Source of the DNA: an uncultured Lachnospiraceae bacterium
Lineage (GTDB): Bacteria > Bacillota > Clostridia > Lachnospirales > Lachnospiraceae
DNA length: 16,568 nt
Assembly (NCBI GenBank): GCA_947628025.1
Contig: CANQYH010000033.1
Span: forward strand, 1-16,568
Direction: 5' to 3'
The number at the start of each line of letters is the position of its first letter. Positions within the stretch are counted from its first letter, which is position 1. The position numbers and the translations under genes were made by a program. Of the stretch, positions 1-5,794 are shown piece by piece. The notes under the pieces were generated by a model. That model saw only the letters and a program-made list of their open reading frames with translations, ran no database searches and was not told the origin of the DNA.

Positions 1-128
1 TCACTCTCAGATATAAGGACCGCATTTCCTTTCTTCCCGACAATCACTGTAGGTTCATGGTACAGATTAACGGATTCCACCAAATTATATAAATCTTTTC
101 TTGCGTTCGTAATGTTTATCGTAGACAT
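1..128 (-). CDS. Phd/YefM-family antitoxin, 3' end outside the window
   Basis: Only the first 42 residues are visible, starting MSTINITNARKDLYNLVE and continuing through TVIVGKKGNAVLIS. This matches the N-terminal fold of Phd/YefM antitoxins: a short strand, the xARxxLxxLV helix, then the I/V-rich strand pair ending in AVLIS. In this family the N-terminal half dimerises and binds operator DNA, and the unstructured C-terminal half neutralises a partner toxin, usually RelE/YoeB/Txe or Doc. The partner should lie left of the window. The ATG at 126-128 is preceded by AAGAGGAT at a workable distance. An excellent promoter lies about 190 bases upstream (323-351), so the leader is unusually long for a TA operon. 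Family assignment is good; which toxin it pairs with cannot be seen. Confidence 0.82.
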   Translation of the reverse strand, partial: MSTINITNARKDLYNLVESVNLYHEPTVIVGKKGNAVLISES

Positions 129-148
129 AGTTCTATCCTCTTACTCTT

Positions 149-190
149 GTTCTTGCTAGTGTTCGTGCTATTGTTCGTGCTATTGTTATT
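149..190 (-). repeat. 12-base tandem repeats in the antitoxin leader
   Basis: On the plus strand the units are GTTCTTGCTAGT (149-160), GTTCGTGCTATT (161-172), an identical GTTCGTGCTATT (173-184), then a partial GTTATT (185-190). They lie 21 to 62 bases upstream of the antitoxin start codon, inside the presumed transcript. They could be an operator for the antitoxin, a site for translational control, or a slippage-prone simple repeat. Nothing in the sequence decides between these. Confidence 0.75.
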
Positions 191-289
191 ATTCTCTATG
201 ATCCCAGCGTTTGATTGCTTCAATGTTTTCTCTGATTATGGTACTTTTATACGCTATATCTCATCGTTTTTATATAGCGGCCCCTCCAT
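189..289 (-). pseudogene. Coding-like remnant in two frames in the antitoxin leader
   Basis: An ATG at 287-289 opens a frame reading MEGPLYKNDEI before a stop. A neighbouring frame, open from about 260 down to the TAA at 189, reads AYKSTIIRENIEAIKRWD followed by HRE. The composition looks protein-like, and a single frameshift near 257-260 would join the two. The shared ribosome-binding-like AGGAGGTG at 306-313 is too far from the ATG to be convincing. It may be a decayed small gene or leader peptide, or chance. I do not recognise the product. Confidence 0.22.
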
Positions 290-322
290 CTGCCTAATGC
301 AGCATCACCTCCTCTTTGACTT

Positions 323-351
323 ATTATAGCGTACGTTTTTCCGTACGTCAA
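323..351 (-). promoter_or_regulatory. Promoter of the left antitoxin with embedded operator-like repeat
   Basis: Read leftwards: TTGACG (346-351), 17-base spacer, TATAAT (323-328). The spacer carries two ACGTACG copies separated by GAAAA (12-base period), with one copy overlapping the -35 box. Phd/YefM antitoxins typically repress their own promoter through paired sites placed like this, so the repeat is a natural operator candidate. The promoter call rests on sequence. The operator role is inference. Confidence 0.8.
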
Positions 352-478
352 TATATATTTACTAAAATGTTCTTTTGAACACAATCAATATTCTAATCCC
401 CGAATATAGCACTTTTATTAAATATCACATTATGATATATTCCACATTATTCAATCAATCTGGCCACATTATAGACTT
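352..478. other. Gene-free AT-rich stretch with CACATTAT triplet
   Basis: No gene is seen. CACATTAT occurs three times in 47 bases (426-433, 443-450, 465-472), twice as the longer CCACATTAT. A perfect palindrome of TGTTC and GAACA arms around TTTT lies at 368-381. These could be binding sites upstream of the leftward antitoxin promoter, or simply AT-rich sequence at the edge of a mobile segment. Confidence 0.5.
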
Positions 479-515
479 TTACGAATGAATGTCACCAATC
501 CATGTATTCCATACA

Positions 516-570
516 GTGTTATTTCGTCCATTCAGTCCATCTGTTCCACAAGATATGGACTAAATAACAC
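516..570. repeat. Long imperfect inverted repeat in unit A tail
   Basis: Left arm GTGTTATTTCGTCCAT (516-531) pairs with the reverse complement of 555-570 at 15 of 16 positions, around a 23-base loop. GTCCAT/ATGGAC also recur inside the loop region (535-540 with 555-560). A smaller palindrome GTAT-TCC-ATAC lies just outside at 504-514. No T-run follows on either strand, so it is not a typical intrinsic terminator. Recombinase recognition or a folded single-strand site is possible. Confidence 0.7.
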
Positions 571-596
571 CAAACAATACTAGATAATGTATGTTT

Positions 597-881
597 TCAA
601 ACCAAATCATACTACGACACAAAATACTCCACCGCGTTCTCCGGGAAGAACTCCTTAAACTCGCCGTAAAGCTGCGCCGCCAGAGTCTTATTGTGCGCAA
701 GTACCAAAGTCGGCTTCTGCAGCCGCTCGATCACGTTCGCCATTGTAAACGTCTTTCCGGAACCCGTAACGCCCAGCAAAGTCTGGAACTGGTTGCCCTC
801 CTGGAAGCCTTTCGCCAGGGCCTCGATGGCCTGGGGCTGGTCGCCGGTGGGCTCGTACTCTTTGTGCAGTTTGAACAACAT
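597..881 (-). pseudogene. uvrB: uvrB 5' fragment, copy A
   Basis: The frame opens with MLFKLHKEYEPTGDQPQAI, contains the Walker A motif GVTGSGKT (residues 37-44), LAHNKTLAAQLYGEF, and ends FFPENAVEYFVS. This is the unmistakable N-terminus of UvrB, the damage-scanning helicase of nucleotide excision repair. Normal UvrB is around 660 residues and continues YYDYYQPEAY. Here the next codon is TAG (612-614), followed by two uvrB-like codons (Y, D), after which the match ends. The fragment keeps its start and GGAGGCGA ribosome binding site. It lacks Walker B and the later helicase motifs and UvrA/UvrC contact regions, so it cannot do repair. It is non-functional, or a scar or recombination target. 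The intact gene is not in the window. Confidence 0.93.
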
Positions 882-928
882 GGACTAAAAATCGCCTCCA
901 ATTTCCATAACAAAAAAGTTCGTCTATA

Positions 929-1189
929 GGCCCAAAATTCGTAATGGACGAGACTTTGTATCTCCAAAGAAACACCTTTTACCTTGATTACGAATGAAAG
1001 ACACTAAAACCTTTTTCTCAAGTATGCAATACCAAGTAAAATCAAGTGGAAATAGTAATGTTAGATGCAGCAAGATGATATATTATGCATAGTATTTGAA
1101 AAGATTTTTACTCTCTTCATTTTTTACATCATTCGGACCTATCACATCATCGTTTCATGATGCACCAGACTCGTTTTCTCACATCAACG
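929..1189. other. Gene-free stretch left of the PIN toxin gene
   Basis: No gene is supported. It contains the weakly conserved uvrB upstream remnant (951-968), ATTCGTAA at 937-944, and a third copy of TTACGAATGAA at 988-998 followed by a degenerate version of the unit end (18 of 23 bases match 479-501). A GTAT-GCA-ATAC palindrome at 1022-1032 echoes the one at 504-514. A small hairpin CATCAT/ATGATG (1145-1162) lies after the toxin stop but has no T-run. Confidence 0.5.
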
Positions 1190-1588
1190 TCAATATTTTT
1201 CCAGAAATTCCGCAACAGTAACAATATCGGGCATCTCTACATCCAGTACCAAGAAGTCTTTGTCTCCCGTTACAAAGACATCCACTTCTTCCAGTATTGC
1301 AGTTGCCAGTATCGGCGAATCCTTTGCGTCTCTTACACTGGGAAATTCATCCAGATTGAGTGCTTTAGGCGTATAAACCAGCTCAAACGGAAGCTCTCTG
1401 AAGAAAATATCTAAAGCTGCCCTTTTCACAGGGAATTTACGGTCTGTTACCAATCGGAGTTCCTCAGTCACATAATCACAGACGACAATACGGTGCCTTC
1501 CGGCCAGGCGTCTTTCCAATTCCCTTGTCTGGTCAGATGGAAAGAAAATCATGGAGACAAATACATTGGTATCAAGCATTACGCGCAA
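1190..1588 (-). CDS. PIN-domain toxin of a type II TA module
   Basis: This 132-residue PIN-domain protein fits the COG1569-type 'putative toxin, PIN family'. PIN toxins are metal-dependent ribonucleases using a cluster of acidic residues. Visible candidates are D6 in MLDTNVF, E42/E43 in TEEL, D87/D90 in RDAKDSPILATA, and D109 in TGDKDF. Length is normal and the catalytic set looks intact. The chosen start is TTG at 1586-1588, with AAGGGGG at good spacing. An ATG three codons later (1577-1579) would cut the first strand. It begins one base after the antitoxin stop, so translation is probably coupled. The RNA target is unknown. The pair sits between the two uvrB fragment repeats. Confidence 0.88.
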   Translation of the reverse strand: MRVMLDTNVFVSMIFFPSDQTRELERRLAGRHRIVVCDYVTEELRLVTDRKFPVKRAALDIFFRELPFELVYTPKALNLDEFPSVRDAKDSPILATAILEEVDVFVTGDKDFLVLDVEMPDIVTVAEFLEKY

Positions 1589-1589
1589 C

Positions 1590-1847
1590 CTAATACCCCC
1601 TTACTTCTTTCCGGATCTCCAGCATAAAATCCTGCATATCTGCTTCCGTTTCAAACCCAGCTTTGGCAGCCTCTCCGGCAAACGCGTCCTCCACCCTTTT
1701 AAATGCCAGCAAGGCTGCATTATCAATATAATACCTTCCGTTTTCTTCCAAAATCACAATTTTGTCGCCCGCTTTCAATTTCAGACGATTCCTCACCGAT
1801 ACCGGTATTGTGACCTGTCCTTTTGACGAAATTTTCGCTATTTCCAT
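1590..1847 (-). CDS. AbrB/SpoVT-type antitoxin
   Basis: This 85-residue protein begins with a swapped-hairpin AbrB/MazE domain: ISSKGQVTIPVSVRNRL, then LKAGDKIVILEENGRYYI. The rest (about residues 45-85) is helical and charged, typical of the toxin-binding tail. It should dimerise, bind its own promoter, and block the PIN nuclease encoded immediately downstream. The ATG at 1845-1847 has AAAGGACGG upstream. A consensus promoter lies at 1901-1929 and an upstream terminator at 1957-1992, so the module is an isolated two-gene transcription unit. Base composition is more AT-rich than the catabolic genes to the right, consistent with acquired DNA. Confidence 0.88.
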   Translation of the reverse strand: MEIAKISSKGQVTIPVSVRNRLKLKAGDKIVILEENGRYYIDNAALLAFKRVEDAFAGEAAKAGFETEADMQDFMLEIRKEVRGY

Positions 1848-1900
1848 AATTACCGTCCTTTCAAACTCATATTCTACATTCCTTACTTTCTTTACTTCAT

Positions 1901-1929
1901 ATTATATGCTAAATCATAATAAATATCAA
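1901..1929 (-). promoter_or_regulatory. Promoter of the AbrB-PIN TA operon
   Basis: Read leftwards: TTGATA (1924-1929), 17-base spacer, TATAAT (1901-1906). The start codon is about 50 bases downstream. Spacing and hexamers are close to sigma-A consensus. Autoregulation by the antitoxin is expected for the family, but no clear operator repeat is visible. Confidence 0.8.
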
Positions 1930-1956
1930 CGAGATTTCAGTACTTATCTGGATCCC

Positions 1957-1992
1957 GAAAAGAAAAAGCCTTACGCATAAAATCGCATAAGG
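1957..1992 (-). terminator. Intrinsic terminator insulating the TA operon
   Basis: On the minus strand, CCTTATGC pairs with GCGTAAGG (one G-T wobble) around an 8-base loop, followed by CTTTTTCTTTT. It would stop leftward transcripts coming through uvrB copy B before they enter the TA operon. Confidence 0.65.
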
Positions 1993-2063
1993 ATATAACC
2001 CGAAAAACCTGACCATTCCGGCCTCGTTACGAATGAATGCCACCAATCTATGTATTCCATACA

Positions 2064-2118
2064 GTGTTATTTCGTCCATTCAGTCCATCTGTTTCACAAG
2101 ATATGGATTAAACAGCAC
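2064..2118. repeat. Inverted repeat in unit B tail (degraded)
   Basis: Left arm GTGTTATTTCGTCCAT (2064-2079) is identical to unit A. The right arm (2103-2118) carries further substitutions, leaving about 12 of 16 pairs. The decay of one arm suggests that pairing is not strictly maintained in this copy. Confidence 0.6.
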
Positions 2119-2144
2119 CAAATAATACTAGATAATGTATATCT

Positions 2145-2429
2145 TCAAATCAAATCATAGCACGACACAAAATACTCCACCGCATTCTCCGGGAAGAACT
2201 CCTTAAACTCGCCGTAAAGCTGCGCCGCCAGCGTCTTATTGTGTGCAAGTACCAGAGTTGGTTTCTACAGACGCTCGATCACGTTTGCCATCGTGAGCGT
2301 CTTTCCGGAACCCGTAACGCCCAACAGAGTCTGGAACTGGCTACCCTCCTGGAACCCTTTCACCAGGGCCTTGATGGCCTGGGGCTGGTCGCCGGTGGGC
2401 TGGTATTCACTGTGCAGTTTGAACAACAT
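2145..2429 (-). pseudogene. uvrB: uvrB 5' fragment, copy B
   Basis: It starts MLFKLHSEYQPTGDQPQAI, keeps GVTGSGKT, and ends AVEYFVSCYDLI before a stop, so it breaks off from the uvrB pattern right after the codons for Y-D, as copy A does. Codon 55 is TAG (2265-2267) where copy A has a glutamine codon, so the frame is already broken inside the fragment. The start codon and GGAGGCGA site are still intact. It is a clear non-functional remnant. The two copies share their breakpoint but have different inactivating changes (Y to C versus Y to stop at residue 91), so they diverged after duplication. Confidence 0.92.
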
Positions 2430-2558
2430 GGACTAAAAATCGCCTCCCATTCCCATAACAAAACGTTTGTCTATAAATCCTCGATAGGCAAGACATGGTA
2501 TCTCCAAAAGTAAAAAAGAAAGGTCACAGACAAAAGCGGATCTCTTCAGGACAATCCC

Positions 2559-2948
2559 TTAAATACCGCCAAAATCCATAGTATCCCAGAGGTTCATGAA
2601 CGCTTCCATAAAGGCGTCTTCATCAAACAGGACGTCGCTTGGAAGACAGACCTCGTATTTTTTCGCAAAATGATTGATGAATTCCGACGAGGGTTCTTTA
2701 TTTTTGAGATATTCCTGTTCCAGATCCTGCCTCATCCTCTCCCGCACTTCAACCGCGTCCCTTTTCTCCGCATAAACGATCCCATACATAATTCCAAATG
2801 AAAAATAGATCTCATACGGACCGACTTCTGAAGAAAAAAGGCTCAGTTCCACTACATCATCAAACACTTCACAGATCTCAAGATACGTATCCTTATAATG
2901 CCTTCTGGATTCCGAAAAAGTATCCGTTACATCTACCCATTGTTTCAT
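2559..2948 (-). CDS. Hypothetical protein, last gene of the sugar cluster
   Basis: This 129-residue protein is soluble and acidic, with no signal peptide or membrane segment, and I do not recognise the family. It starts MKQWVDVTDTFSESRR, has an aromatic/hydrophobic middle (YEIYFSFGIMYGIVYAEK, about residues 45-62), a charged helix (RDAVEVRERMRQDLEQEY) and a Glu/Asp-rich C-terminus ending DTMDFGGI. Its ATG overlaps the stop of the upstream oxidoreductase gene as ATGA, and GGAGG lies just upstream, so it is almost certainly translated with that gene. The tight coupling suggests a role tied to the oxidoreductase or cluster, but no function can be assigned. It lies at the junction with the uvrB/TA region. 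Confidence 0.75.
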   Translation of the reverse strand: MKQWVDVTDTFSESRRHYKDTYLEICEVFDDVVELSLFSSEVGPYEIYFSFGIMYGIVYAEKRDAVEVRERMRQDLEQEYLKNKEPSSEFINHFAKKYEVCLPSDVLFDEDAFMEAFMNLWDTMDFGGI

Positions 2949-4609
2949 GTCTGTTCCTCCTCAAAAATATATTTGTCCGGATTTTTACGCGCTCTGCCCC
3001 CGACAACCATATGCAGCGTCTCCCGCACCGCACCGGGCCCGGCCAGCATCCGCACAAACATCTCCTCGATCTTCACGGCCAGCCCTGCCTCCGTCAGATC
3101 CGTGCCGAAAAGGACCGGATTGGAGAGAATCGGGGCCAGCTTCCCGGCAGCGCTCTCCGGCTCGCCCAGTTTGACGCCTGCCAGCTGTGCCTGCAGCTTT
3201 TCCAGCATCGGATCGCTGCTCAGCTGCATGGGACGGCCCTCGTCGTCTACGGCCAGCAGATAGCGCAGCCATCCGGCGATCACCAGCGGGATGGCGGTCA
3301 GACTGCGTGCATCCAGGGTCTCACTCGACAGATAGGCCTTGATCGTCTCGCCGAAACGCACCGGGATCTTCTGGCTGCTGTCCGTCGCGATCCGCTGAGG
3401 CATATCCGGAATGAACGGATTGGGTAGACGCCGGTCAATGACCTCATGGATGAACTCCATGGGATCAATGATACCCGGATGCGTCACCACCGGCATTCCC
3501 TCCTCGTACCCTACGATCTCCACCAGCCGTTTCAGATCCGGGTCTTTCATTTCCGCGGCGATCCGGTCATAGCCCAGCAGGCAGCCAAAGACGGCCAGCG
3601 AGGTATGCAGGGGATTCAAACAGGTCGTCACTTTCATCCGCTCGGTCCGGTTCACCGTCTCCCGGTCCGTCATATAAACGCCCGCTTTCTCCAGGGCCGG
3701 ACGCCCGTTGGGGAAACGGTCCTCTACCACCAGGTACTGCGGGACCTCCGCGTTGACAAAGGGCGCGATGTAGGTGTTCCGCCCGGTAATGACCGGCGTC
3801 ATCTCCTCGATCCCATCCGCCTCCAGAGCTTCCTCCACCTCGCGGGCGGGCCGCGGCGTGATCTTATCGATCATCGTCCAGGGGAATGACACCGTCCCCT
3901 TATCCGTCAGCCAATCCACGAAATCCGCCGTCACATACCCTCTCTTCTGCCATTCCTGCGCGACCGTTACAATACCGGAGCGCAGCTTCCCGCCGTTGTG
4001 GCTGCAGTTATCCATGCTGACCACTGCCAGCGGCGCGCGGCAGGTCCTGAACCGCTCCAAAAGAAGCGCCGCCGTTACGCCCATGGCGTGGCGCGCCGTA
4101 TCCGGACCGTTCTCAAAATCATGCGCGGCTGCCGGCAAAGGATTCCCTTTCAGGTCCGTCAGAGCATAGCCTTTCTCTGTGATCGTAAAGCTGATCATCT
4201 GCAGCGACGGCGAAGCAAACGCCCGCTTCAGATCGCCGAACGACTCCGGATCGTACGTATCGGCTTTCACGCCTTTCGCGATACTGGCCACGATCTCCCG
4301 CTCCATCGAACCGTCCGGGCACAGGCTGACCATCATCGTCAGATTGTCATAGGGCCTGTAAATCCGGTCGATGATCTCGTAGTCAAAGGTTTCCGCCGCA
4401 ATGATCCCGCTTTCCGCCAGTCCCTGGTCCAAAAGCCGCTGCTGCAGAGCCGCAATAAAACCGCGGAAAATATTCCCCGCCCCGAAATGGACCCAGACCG
4501 GGTTCCGCTCCGTCGCCGTCCGCATGGCTCCCACATCAAACTCAGGCAATTTTACGTGCGCCTGCTGCCAGGCCTGCGCATCCCTGATCGCCTCCAACGT
4601 CATTCTCAT
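2945..4609 (-). CDS. uxuB: Mannitol dehydrogenase family oxidoreductase, fructuronate reductase-like
   Basis: At 554 residues it has the normal length for long-chain polyol dehydrogenases of the UxuB/MtlK group. Visible features are the nucleotide-binding start VHFGAGNIFRGF (40-51), SMDNCSHNG (198-206), SFPWTMIDKITPRP (241-254), and the catalytic block MKVTTCLNPLH (325-335), with K326 as likely proton-transfer lysine and N332/H335 as partners. UxuB reduces D-fructuronate to D-mannonate with NADH. Other members act on mannitol, arabinitol or tagaturonate, and substrate cannot be fixed from sequence. No uxuA or uxaC is in the window, so the hexuronate role is provisional. It lies downstream of GH127 and epimerase genes, separated by 291 bases with three hairpins. 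The ATG at 4607-4609 has a purine-rich but weak ribosome site; ATG at 4601-4603 is an alternative. Confidence 0.8.
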   Translation of the reverse strand: MRMTLEAIRDAQAWQQAHVKLPEFDVGAMRTATERNPVWVHFGAGNIFRGFIAALQQRLLDQGLAESGIIAAETFDYEIIDRIYRPYDNLTMMVSLCPDGSMEREIVASIAKGVKADTYDPESFGDLKRAFASPSLQMISFTITEKGYALTDLKGNPLPAAAHDFENGPDTARHAMGVTAALLLERFRTCRAPLAVVSMDNCSHNGGKLRSGIVTVAQEWQKRGYVTADFVDWLTDKGTVSFPWTMIDKITPRPAREVEEALEADGIEEMTPVITGRNTYIAPFVNAEVPQYLVVEDRFPNGRPALEKAGVYMTDRETVNRTERMKVTTCLNPLHTSLAVFGCLLGYDRIAAEMKDPDLKRLVEIVGYEEGMPVVTHPGIIDPMEFIHEVIDRRLPNPFIPDMPQRIATDSSQKIPVRFGETIKAYLSSETLDARSLTAIPLVIAGWLRYLLAVDDEGRPMQLSSDPMLEKLQAQLAGVKLGEPESAAGKLAPILSNPVLFGTDLTEAGLAVKIEEMFVRMLAGPGAVRETLHMVVGGRARKNPDKYIFEEEQT

Positions 4610-4641
4610 AGATCGTCTTCTCTCTTTCCGCTCACGATCCG

Positions 4642-4685
4642 TTCAGACAGCCGGTCCGTTTTTCAACGGAAGCCGGCTGTCTGAA
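4642..4685. repeat. Perfect 13-base inverted repeat upstream of the uxuB-like gene
   Basis: TTCAGACAGCCGG and CCGGCTGTCTGAA form a 13-bp stem, with CCGTT/AACGG continuing the stem inside. No T-run follows on either strand. It lies 33 bases upstream of the uxuB-like start, in its leader or promoter. Candidates are an RNA stem controlling or stabilising the downstream message, or a regulator site. Confidence 0.65.
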
Positions 4686-4746
4686 ACCCATTATTCCCAT
4701 CCTCGTTCCGCCCAGACCGCCCGGTTCTCAAACGGCCGGAACCGAA

Positions 4747-4789
4747 AGAGCGTCCATCCCGATTCGGAACGAATCGTTCCAGACGCTCT
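4747..4789. repeat. Nested inverted repeat between epimerase and uxuB-like genes
   Basis: AGAGCGTC (4747-4754) pairs with GACGCTCT (4782-4789), and inside it CGATTCG (4760-4766) pairs with CGAATCG (4770-4776) around GAA. The two stems could stack into one long hairpin. The inner palindrome alone would also suit a repressor dimer. Confidence 0.6.
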
Positions 4790-4825
4790 AACGTAAGACC
4801 GCTCTGCGCCAATTTCGTTACCGTC

Positions 4826-4845
4826 AAAACGGAGCGCACCGTTTT
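4826..4845. repeat. Short hairpin after the epimerase gene
   Basis: AAAACGG and CCGTTTT form a perfect 7-bp stem around a 6-base loop. It lies 56 bases past the epimerase stop on the minus strand. The run of T within the stem makes it a possible weak terminator or processing stem, but no clean U-tail follows. Confidence 0.5.
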
Positions 4846-4900
4846 ACTGTGCCTGGGATCTCCTGCTCCCTGCGGCGGGAGGAACCCGTCCCGGCCGCAC

Positions 4901-5776
4901 TCATAGGATCTCGATCGTCCACCGGTTGCAGTAATGCCCGCCCGGCTCCAGCGCGGCCAGATCCGGCTGCTCGGCCAGATCCTCAATCCGCCCTTTCCGG
5001 GACGGCAGCGACAGCCACGGCTCGATGCAGACATAGGGCGCGTCGCTTAACGGTTTGTGCCACAGGCCCAGGTAATTCATCTGGGGATACGAAACGCGCA
5101 CGCCTTTCCGCCCGGGTCCCGCCAGAAGGCTGACCTCCTTGGGCATCTCGCAGAGCACGATGGCGTCGTCGTCAAACAGGCTGTGGCGCAGCGGCAGGAT
5201 ATCGCCTTTCTCCAGCGGAAATGCCTCCGTCTCCCCATTGATAAAGCAGTCCGGCGTCAGTCCCACTTTCCGCATCGAACTGCCCGCGGGGAACTGAATA
5301 TAATAATCCTCGAAAGCCAGCCCCTCCTCCAGCGGTACGCGAAAGCCCGGGTGCCCGCCCAGGCCGAAATACATGGTCTTCGTGTCCCGGTTATACACAT
5401 GATAAGCGACCTGCAGTTGGGAACCGGCAAGCCGGTACTCGATCTCATAGCGGAACCGGTACGGATACTGCTTCCGCGTCTCCTCGGAATCCTCTAGGGA
5501 AACGACTAAGGAATCCTCCGTCAGCTCAGCCGCCTGCAGCTCGCTGGTCCGGACAAATCCATGGATCCCCATCTCATATACGGTCTCGTCCAGAATATAT
5601 TTTCCCTCGGTCATCCTGGCCACGTAGGGAAACAGGTTCGGCGCCTGCTCTTCCCAATAAGCCGGATCTCCCTGCCAGAGATATTCGGTCCCCGCTACGT
5701 CCCGAATCGAGCAGAGGCTTCCTCCGGCCGTCTGAACCTCCACACTGAGTTTCTCATTTTTGATGCGATATTTCAT
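4901..5776 (-). CDS. Aldose 1-epimerase family protein (LacX/GalM-like)
   Basis: At 291 residues it matches the shorter LacX-type branch of COG2017. It interconverts alpha and beta anomers of an aldose, which speeds entry of freshly released sugar into metabolism. Family marks in order: EYLWQGDPAYW (31-41), APNLFPYVARM (45-55), IHGFVR with H72, GLGGHPGF with H142 (the likely catalytic histidines), and the C-terminal CIEPW with E252 as catalytic base. There is no signal peptide, so it is cytoplasmic. It starts 18 bases after the GH127 stop with GGAGGGAACGAG before the ATG, so the two genes are probably one operon. Anomerisation of beta-L-arabinose from GH127 is a plausible job. The exact sugar is inferred from context only. 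Confidence 0.87.
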   Translation of the reverse strand: MKYRIKNEKLSVEVQTAGGSLCSIRDVAGTEYLWQGDPAYWEEQAPNLFPYVARMTEGKYILDETVYEMGIHGFVRTSELQAAELTEDSLVVSLEDSEETRKQYPYRFRYEIEYRLAGSQLQVAYHVYNRDTKTMYFGLGGHPGFRVPLEEGLAFEDYYIQFPAGSSMRKVGLTPDCFINGETEAFPLEKGDILPLRHSLFDDDAIVLCEMPKEVSLLAGPGRKGVRVSYPQMNYLGLWHKPLSDAPYVCIEPWLSLPSRKGRIEDLAEQPDLAALEPGGHYCNRWTIEIL

Positions 5777-5794
5777 CTCGTTCCCTCCGATCCA

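Larger units (their letters stand above)
479..928 (-). repeat. Direct repeat unit A carrying a uvrB 5' fragment
   Basis: This block matches 2027-2475 with no gap for over 400 bases (constant offset 1548), with scattered substitutions. On the minus strand it contains, in order, a short uvrB upstream region, a ribosome binding site GGAGG, the first 91-93 codons of uvrB, then about 115 bases unrelated to uvrB and ending in CATTCGTAA. Weaker similarity continues upstream on the minus strand around 951-968 (matching 2491-2508, GTATCTCCAAA). There is no transposase and no terminal inverted repeat of insertion-sequence type, so this is not a standard IS. It separates two TA modules. Confidence 0.9.
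2027..2475 (-). repeat. Direct repeat unit B carrying a uvrB 5' fragment
   Basis: Second copy of the block at 479-928, same orientation. It begins with TTACGAATGAATG, has the same GTAT-TCC-ATAC palindrome and inverted repeat, then the uvrB fragment and its upstream region. Compared with unit A it has lost symmetry in one inverted-repeat arm and gained an in-frame stop in uvrB, so it looks older or less constrained. The sequence beyond 2475 diverges, apart from AGAC-x-T-x-GTATCTCCAAA at 2491-2508. Confidence 0.9.

Noticed and set aside
516..570. Integron attC site
   Set aside because: The inverted repeat next to TA cassettes invites the comparison, but the arm ends do not fit the GTTRRRY/RYYYAAC core pattern and no integron integrase is present.
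1145..1162. CATCAT/ATGATG hairpin as terminator of the PIN toxin gene
   Set aside because: Only six pairs and no T-run on the minus strand.
479..2475. Composite transposon with insertion sequences at both ends
   Set aside because: The flanking repeats contain uvrB fragments, not transposase, and lack IS-type terminal inverted repeats.
2513..2558. Terminator at the end of the sugar cluster
   Set aside because: T-rich sequence is present on the minus strand, but only a four-base stem can be drawn in front of it.
2798..4684. Several plus-strand open frames opposite the uxuB-like gene
   Set aside because: All are antisense shadows of a gene with clear motifs and none has a plausible start.
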